The translations under genes were made by a program, and so were the position numbers. A DNA stretch of 64,000 bases from Toxotes chatareus (lineage: Eukaryota > Chordata > Actinopteri > Toxotidae): the NCBI GenBank assembly GCA_016801885.1, contig JAFBJY010001374.1, positions 496,001 to 560,000 on the forward strand, in the 5' to 3' direction. The notes beneath the pieces were generated by a model, which worked only from the letters and a program-made list of their open reading frames with translations, made no database searches and was not told the origin of the DNA. How positions within the stretch are numbered: the first letter of the stretch is position 1; the number at the start of each line of letters is the position of its first letter. Below, piece after piece: positions 58,000 to 64,000 of this stretch.

Positions 58000-58920
58000 A
58001 ATTCAATTCAATTCAATTCAATTTTATTTATATAAGCGCCTTCCACAATCAAAATTGTCTCAAAGCGCTTTACAGAGACCAGAGCCTGACCCCAGAGCAA
58101 GCACTTAAGGCGACAGTGGCAAGGAAAACTCCCTTTTAACAGGAAGAAACCTTGAGCAGAACCTGGCTCAGATGGGGACCCTCCTGCCGATGGCGGGCTG
58201 GGTGAAAGGAGGAAAAGGAGGAAGATAGGACAGCTAGGAATGGAGGAGAGGGGAAAAGACATGCAGCATAATACAGACAATGTGGGTCAGTATTTACATT
58301 ACAGTTAGTGAACAGTTATTGGATAATGTGTGCTCAGCAGATTAGAATTATGAAACAGAACACGGAGGCAAAAAGCTGTCATGACTGGTAATTATTTACA
58401 TTACAGTTTGCAAGAATATTAATCAAATATTTATCTGTAGAGAGCGGAACATTAAACATGTTAGAAATAGATCATTGTAAACAATAAACAGCAGCAGGTG
58501 GGTGGAGCCAGGACCATAGGACATGCAGCTCCGGAGCCAGAGGTACCTGCAGTAAGGTACAGAGAAAGAGAGACCAGAGAGAAACAAACACAGGACTACA
58601 GGACAGAGAGGACACAGAGTTAATGACATGTAATAAAGGCTAATAAATTTGAGAGTGGGTCTGAGGAGAGAAGAGAAGAAGAAGAAGTGCACAGTAAATC
58701 ATGGGATGTCCCCAGCAGCCTAGGCCTATAGCAGCATAACTAGGGGATGATTCAGTTGCCTGAGCCAGCCCTACTAAGGGCTATATCCTTAACTGTAACA
58801 GTGTCTATAGAGATAATTGTGACTAACTATAAGTTTAATAAATAACTAGGACTGTAACTACAACTAATTATAAGCTTTATCAAACAAGAAGGTTTTAAGC
58901 TTAGTTTTAAAATTAGAGTT
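58000..58920 (-). mobile_element. L2-type LINE 3' end, clean copy
   Basis: Begins with four ATTCA units, then ATTTTATTTATATAAGCGCCTTCCACAATC and AAAGCGCTTTACAGAGACC, the minus-strand 3' terminus of a very common fish LINE. It continues with GGAAGAAACCTTGAGCAGAACC, GACATGCAGCATAATACAGAC and CTACTAAGGGCTATATCC. The RT region is absent (5' truncation near 58920). It is the undamaged counterpart of 40210-41092. Confidence 0.88.
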
Positions 58921-60600
58921 GAAGCAGCAGATGTTGAGCTGATGACTGCTCATAATGGAGAAATGATCATTAAATCACCTGATAATAGAAATGAGATTGA
59001 CGTTTACCTCTCACTCTGTCCCTGGGGAGTGTGTTTGCTGTTTGGACTCATGTTTTCCTCTGAGTTTTGCAGAATGGGCCTAAAAATGAACTGAATCAAA
59101 CGCAGACCAGTATCCTGCAGTTTAAATGAAGACCACATCCTCATATGATGTGAACTTTGTGACACTATGAGATCAGTGTTTGTTCTCTTGGTCAGTCAGA
59201 GGGACAATGTGTCCCCTCTGTGCCCAGACCTTGGTCCTGTCCTCTCATATCTCCCATGTTCTCCTAAAGCTGATCCTGAATTGATTTGTAATCATAAATG
59301 TCTCATTTATATTGAGCTAAAACAGGAAAAAGATGGTAAACTGTAATTTTAAAAATTCAATAATAAATCTTCAAAATATTCATCATTAATGAATTGTTTT
59401 CTGTGCATAGATGAGATACAATGATTAGTGTAGTAACTATAAAGGCTGCATTTCTGTTAAAGTAGTGAAAGAGCAGTTTTTTTTGCACTTACAGACGTCT
59501 GTTAATGTTAATGTCAGTAACAGTAATTGTTCATCGTCTCCCTCTGTGTTTCTCTTCTTCTAACACCTGCTCCTTCATTTCTTTCTCCTTTTCTCTAAGT
59601 AAAAGTGACAGACATGTTCTCAGCTGTTAATCAGTGTGTTATTGCTTTTTTACATGGATAAAGTGTAGTAATGAGCATCTCAAACATTAGAGCAGGCTGA
59701 AGACCACAAGGCTGCTGCTTTCTGCTCCTTCTACCAGATCAGATGTTAGAGAGGTGAAGTGAAACCATCCATGGCTCATTCTAAAGAAACGCCTGACATA
59801 AGCAAAGACATTAGACATGATGTGTTCTGTTTCACGTTCATGTTGTTCACTCTTTTGATTTGATTCCATTGTTTTCTTGAAGTGAAGAACTGTTTGGTGT
59901 TTTTACAGAATAATGTTCATTAATTTGTGCTGATGTGGCTGTTTGAGGTAAATCACCACCTTCAGGCAGATGTGGACCCTAAAGCTCCTGGAGCTGGAGT
60001 TGTAATAACAGCAACAGTGTTTTGATTGTTAATTTTATAATTATTTGCAATAGTAGTAGTTGTAATAGTAGTAGTAGTAATATGTCATATTGTTTTATTT
60101 ATTCACTTGTTTAAACTTCTATTGTCTTTTGGCCTGTGTCCTGTTGTCTCTCTGTTCTGTAAATCCTATTGGCTGCTTTAGTCTCATCATTCTTTTTTTT
60201 TATAACGTTGGTGCAGATAAAACAAAAGGACACTAAAACAATGTTCAACACTTACTGACACTTTTTAAAGGCAAAGTGTTTGATTCACTGTATTTACTGT
60301 GGTTTTTTATTTCCATCAGCTCTTTAGAATATTGCCAACATATCATCCTGCCTCTGGGAAATATAGAAAAGGGTGAGAGGCAAACAGAGCTTGTTAATAA
60401 GATGAGAGTGTGATCAGGTCTGAGGCGTTTGAAATGATTCTGCTTTGTGTTCACGTCTGATAGTGACTGTAACAGTAACAGTAACAGGACTATAACAGAA
60501 CTGCTTTAGACAATAATGTTAAACTGGGGTTTGTTCACAACATGTGTGACTGACTGACTCACTGCTCATATTACTGCATTACTATTGACTCTTTCACTTT
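58921..60600. other. Clean AT-rich stretch without recognised gene
   Basis: Typical fish intergenic or intronic sequence with a short (TAG)n tract at 60050-60080. I see no open frame longer than about 70 codons with coding character and no repeat that I can name. Confidence 0.6.
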
Positions 60601-60616
60601 GTCTCTGTGTCCCCAG

Positions 60617-60651
60617 ATCTCAGCAGAGAGGAGGCGACTGAAGCAAATTAG
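60617..60651 (+). other. Possible short terminal exon after a good 3' splice site
   Basis: A pyrimidine-rich tract (CTCTTTCACTTTGTCTCTGTGTCCCCAG, 60589-60616) ends in CAG and is followed by 35 bp ending in a TAG in one frame. The acceptor looks strong by eye, but no partner exon or protein family is recognised. Confidence 0.2.
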
Positions 60652-60922
60652 ATCCACAGACATTTTACTCTAACAGAACCAGCCTGTCTGTTGTTTAATC
60701 AAAGTATTCTTCCTTATTCTTTTATGCATCTTGAGTGTCTTGCCTTTGAATTACAATAAGGTGCAAAACATCCATAATCTGATGTTATAATATATTATAA
60801 AGCTGCATGATGAGAAACAAATTCATGAAACACAAAATCCATCAACAGCCTCACATCTGTTGTTGTGGAAGAAAATTCCTTCTCAGTGAAATAAGATATT
60901 TTGAATGAAAACCACTTGGGGA

Positions 60923-61324
60923 TAAAATCAAAGTGAAGTTCTGTGTTACATCCACCATCATGTCTCCTCTGTTACTGCATTTAAGCTCCTTAAGGGGAAA
61001 GAAAACTTCAAAGTCCACCTGTCACATTCAGACAGCAGCAGTGAGGATGAGAGCAGGAAGGAGAGGAGCAACAGACTGAGTCAACCTCAACATTACTGTT
61101 TGTCATCTGTCAGTTTACTGCTTTCTAGAAAGCTCAGACACACTCAGTGTTTCCTGTCTCATTTATTTCAAGAGCATCTGCTGATCCAGATCCAAGAGAC
61201 ACCTGTTTATTGTCCACAGACCAATGGAAAGCTGAAGGACAAGTATGTCTCCATCTATCTGCAGCTCACTTCAGTAGATATTTATTTGATTGTTGCTGTC
61301 ATTGGCACAACTTCACCAGCCTGA
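60923..61324 (+). other. 130-codon open frame without recognised domain (possible exon)
   Basis: Open from after a TAA at about 60920 to TGA at 61322. It contains an acidic-serine run (SHSDSSSEDESRKERSNRL, about 61021-61077), then a hydrophobic and cysteine-containing stretch. The first ATG is at 61100, so coding use would need splicing from upstream. A frame this long is uncommon in sequence of this composition, but one is expected by chance in tens of kilobases. Confidence 0.2.
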
Positions 61325-61714
61325 TGAATGATTCTGGAATGAACGTGTGAGTACGTCTCAACACAAAATGAGCCTCTGCAGCCTCAGTTTTGGGATAAAA
61401 ACAGTTCAATATAAACAGACTGACATTGACTGTAGCTGGTTGTTTTAAGATGAGATGCCTGATGGCAGCAGGGAGTGGTGTCTCAGGATTGTCCATCCTG
61501 AGACAAACTGATACAGAGTCATTGAGGACAGATGTGTAGGTTACAGATGTGTTTCCTGTTTCTCTCCTTCGTTTCCTGATGCTGTTTTGTTGAACTCTTG
61601 CTTTCTGTAGTTACATTGTTTCTTCATCTTCTCCTCAATTATTTTGTCTTTGATCCAAGAATAAGCAAAGTGTTGTTTTCAATCCCAGCATCGTCAGAGA
61701 CAGAGAGAAATGAA
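61325..61714. other. Clean stretch, no gene recognised
   Basis: Includes GATGCCTGATGGCAGCAGGGAG (about 61450-61471), reminiscent of 3' regions of fish LINEs, but I cannot prove it. Nothing else stands out. Confidence 0.45.
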
Positions 61715-61830
61715 TTCAAAGGCTTTTATTGTCAATTTCACCATATGTCAGGCATACAGGAGAATCGAAAATGTGGTTTCTCTCTCTGCAATGTGCATAT
61801 GATAAATAAATTAAACAATTTAAACAAAAC
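61715..61830 (-). mobile_element. Short LINE 3'-end fragment
   Basis: AATTCAAAGGCTTTTATTGTCAATTTC is, on the minus strand, a TGACAATAAAAGCCTTTGAATT tail like that of the LINE at 6340 (TGACAATAAAGGCATTC). The flank (CATATGTCAGGCATACAGGAGAATCG) is a frequent fish repeat. Truncated to about 100 bp. Confidence 0.55.
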
Positions 61831-61846
61831 CAGCTAAATAAACTTT

Positions 61847-62510
61847 TGTTACGACTTTGGGAGGCAAGGACTAGGACCCAAATGCAACAACCCCTCAGAC
61901 GTAGTCAAAAATAATAATAGTTTATTCTAGCAAAAAAGAAAATCGCCCATAAAGGGGAAAAAGGCACTAAAACAAAAGTTACCAAACTAGAACACAAAAT
62001 CTCTTCTACGAGGAAAAAGGTTAAACAAGAAACAAAGTAACAAAACAATACAAAACCTGACCTGGGGTATTATGAAGGCGAGAGATCCAAAAAGAAGCAA
62101 AATACATGAGCCAAGGGCAAGAGACCAAACATGACTTGAGACAAAACATTGAGACAAGAACATGGCAGCGGCGACACTGGACAAGGGGAAACGCCAGACT
62201 ATATATACACAACAGGTAAGGGGAACCAGGTGGGAAACAATTAGGGCGGGAAAACAATTACAAAGCGCGGAAACAAGACAAAGACAGGAAGTAAAAGCAA
62301 GACCAGATACACAAGGGCAGTGAATTCAAAATAAAACAGGAACCCACGCGACAATATAGACACCAGACATAACATAATCGACAGACTAAGACAGTAAAAT
62401 AAAACAAGGCATGATACACAAGAACAAAACTATACAAAATAAAACTAAACTGAAAATGTCCAAAAGTCAATAGAAGGGACCAAACACAACCCCTTGGGCT
62501 AGACATGACA
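61847..62510 (-). repeat. Long terminal repeat (3' LTR) of a minus-strand LTR retroelement, about 664 bp
   Basis: On the + strand it starts TGTTACGAC and ends GACATGACA, so it has TGT/ACA termini. On the minus strand it shows a TATATATAG box at about 62199-62207 and an AATAAA signal at 61921-61926, in the U3-R-U5 order of an LTR. Directly beyond the 62510 end lies a minus-strand purine run (AAGGGGG, 62513-62521 region) fitting the polypurine tract. TTTGGGTCCT (inverted at 61873-61882) near the end is shared with the LTR-like pieces at 39857 and 57135. This suggests a Ty3/gypsy-type LTR; no pol is in the window. Confidence 0.75.
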
Positions 62511-62634
62511 GTACCCCCTTGAGGGCCGGATTCCAGGCGGCCCACAGTCAGACATGCAATGCTAAGCAGGGTGGGTGAAGGGGGTCTGGAGGAGGGAGTC
62601 AGGGGACAGCAATCAGCGAGCTGGTGAGAGAGGG

Positions 62635-62900
62635 CAGGAGACCTCAGGTGGGCGACCTGGATGCCAAACAAGGGCAGGACATGAGACCTCAGGCGGGGCC
62701 GACCTGGAGGTGGACTCAGAGCAGGACAGAGGAACTCAGGCGGAGACGGCCTGGAGGTGGAATCAGAGCAGGACAGGGACTCAGGTGGACGGCTTGGGTG
62801 CCAAACCTGGGTAGGACAGGAGACCTCAGGCGGATTTGCCTGGAGGTTGAGCCAGGGCAGGACAGGAGACCTCAGGCGATCTGCCTGGAGGCCAGACAGA
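62635..62900. repeat. Minisatellite field 1, units of about 55-60 bp
   Basis: Recurring words ACCTCAGGCGG, CTGGAGGTGGA and GGCAGGACA occur about six times with substitutions and small length changes. It lies in the LTR-element interior. Confidence 0.8.
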
Positions 62901-63119
62901 ATGGTGAAGACACTGGGGAGGCTGACCAGGGGGGCTGGACAGACAGGTGATGGGCGCAGGGGAGAATGACCAGACAGGTGAAGCAGCTCAGATGACCAAC
63001 CTGCAGGACAACATAGGCAAAGTTGAGCCACCACTGGAGGTGAGGCTGGAAGGCCACAGGGGTGAAGACAAGTCTCCTCCGGAGTTGAGGACGACGCTGG
63101 CTGGGAGGCAGGTGTCTGG

Positions 63120-63984
63120 CTGGGGAGCAGGTGTCGGCCGGACCGCCCGTCTGCAGGCGTGAGGTCGGCGTCGAGCTAGCCGCCGACAGGACGCGTGGAG
63201 CAGGGGATTGGCGGACCGCCGTCTGCAGACGTGAGCAGATGTCGACCGGGCCGCCGGGCGGGCGCGTGGAGCAGGTGTGGTCCGGACCACCGACAGGAGG
63301 CATGGAGTTGGAGGTCGGTCGTGCCGCCGGGCGGGTGCGTGGAGCAGGAGTCGGTTGTGCCGCCCGGCGGGCGCGTGGTGCAGGTGTCGGTCGGACCCGC
63401 CCGACAGGAGGCGTGGAGCAGAAGTCGGTCGGACCGCCCCGGCCGGTGCGCGTGAAAGCAGGTGTCGGCCATTACCGCCGCGGGGCGCGTGGAGCAGGAA
63501 GTCGGGCCGGGCCGCGGCATCGAGGAGCAGAAGTCGGCGGGCCGCTGACAGCACCGCTGACTGGAGGCGAGATAGGAAGTCGGCCGGACTGCCGACTGGA
63601 GGCGAGGGAGCCGATGTTGGCGGACCGCCCGGCTGGAGGCGAAAGAGCCGATGTCGGCGGACCGCCGACTGGCGGCGGGAAACAGGTGTCAGCCGGACCG
63701 CGGCTGGAGGCGAAGAAGCCGAGCATGTCGGCGGACCGCCGACTGGCGGCGGAAACAGGTGTCAGCCAGACCGCCGCCCTGAAGATCGAAGGGACTTATG
63801 TTGGCGGACCGCCGACAGGAGACGGGAAACAGGTGTCAGCCGGGCCTCCTGAAGACGAGGACTGATAGTCGGCCGGACCGGCTGACTGAAGGCGTGGAAA
63901 CGGATGTCGGCGGACATACGACAGAAAATGGTAAACAGGTGTCAGCGGACCGCCGCCTGAAGGCGAGGGATTGATGTCGGCCGG
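63120..63984. repeat. Minisatellite field 2, units of about 50-60 bp, GC-rich
   Basis: Recurring GTCGGCGGACCGCC, GACTGG(A/C)GGCG and GAAACAGGTGTCAGCC(G/A)G. Unit length and base changes vary along the array; units nearest the right edge are the most alike. Inverted word pairs (GGCGGACCGCC is itself palindromic in part) could form hairpins. Confidence 0.8.
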
Positions 63985-64000
63985 ACAACTTTGGGAGGCA

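Larger units (their letters stand above)
62511..64000 (-). mobile_element. Interior of the minus-strand LTR element: GC-rich minisatellite, no pol
   Basis: After the polypurine tract the interior has two repeat fields. In 62635-62900 about six units of 55-60 bp are built from GGAGACCTCAGGCGG and CCTGGAGGTGGA and CAGGACAGG. In 63120-63984 many units are built from GGCGGACCGCCGACTGG and AAACAGGTGTCAGCC. Long frames without stops exist on both strands (for example 62258-63034 minus, 63131-63865 plus), which is expected for stop-poor GC-rich repeats, so none is called coding. At 63985-64000 ACAACTTTGGGAGGCA repeats 61851-61866 with one mismatch, 2,134 bp apart. Confidence 0.65.

Noticed and set aside
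63131..63865. 244-codon plus-strand frame rich in Gly, Arg and Ala
   Set aside because: It runs through a GC-rich minisatellite with few stops in any frame; an opposite-strand frame of similar length overlaps it.
62635..63984. CRISPR-like array
   Set aside because: Units differ in length and have no constant repeat with unique spacers; it is a minisatellite in a eukaryotic LTR element.

Overview
The window looks like draft sequence from a ray-finned (teleost) fish genome. The evidence is the repeat content: piggyBac, CR1/Rex/L2-like LINEs, BEL/Pao and Ty3/gypsy LTR elements, and (CA)n, (TA)n and (TATC)n microsatellites. I found no intact host protein-coding gene. Nearly everything recognisable is a decayed transposable element.

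Sequence quality splits the window into four zones. Positions 1-6360 and 56850-64000 read as normal genomic DNA. Positions 6361-15055 and about 47440-56848 consist almost entirely of homopolymer runs of 3-20 bases and are not believable as biological sequence. Positions 15056-47440 are partly damaged: real elements are recognisable, but many short stretches have been flattened into runs of A, C, G or T. The outer edges at 6361 and 56848 are abrupt. This suggests that a roughly 50-kb low-quality patch, such as a gap fill from poor long-read consensus, was set into good sequence.

Layout. 1-1029: piggyBac transposase remnant on the minus strand, with its 5' end duplicated. 1421-1920: microsatellite and a 177-bp tandem repeat. 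2682-6365: two same-strand copies of one LINE family, a truncated piece followed by a nearly complete element ending in its 3' tail. 6361-15055: homopolymer block. 15056-24908: tandem BEL/Pao array in the order pol, LTR, gag-pol, LTR, start of gag. 26310-29770 and 36190-39410: arms of a 3.2-3.4 kb inverted duplication. Between the arms lie an L2-type LINE (31450-33300) and a Ty3/gypsy pol fragment (34480-35990). 39420-41850: LTR-like piece and a minus-strand L2-type LINE. 41851-47440: damaged, unidentified. 47440-56848: homopolymer block. 56851-64000: clean sequence with an LTR-like tail, microsatellites, a clean copy of the L2-type 3' end (58000-58920), mostly featureless DNA, and at the right edge a minus-strand LTR element (LTR 61847-62510) whose interior is a GC-rich minisatellite.

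The genes do not act together; the window is a transposon graveyard. The most useful new observations are the measurable flattening error (two internal repeat pairs allow a direct comparison), the LTR-sharing BEL tandem, the large inverted duplication, and the LTR element with a minisatellite interior. Boundaries in the damaged zone are approximate.
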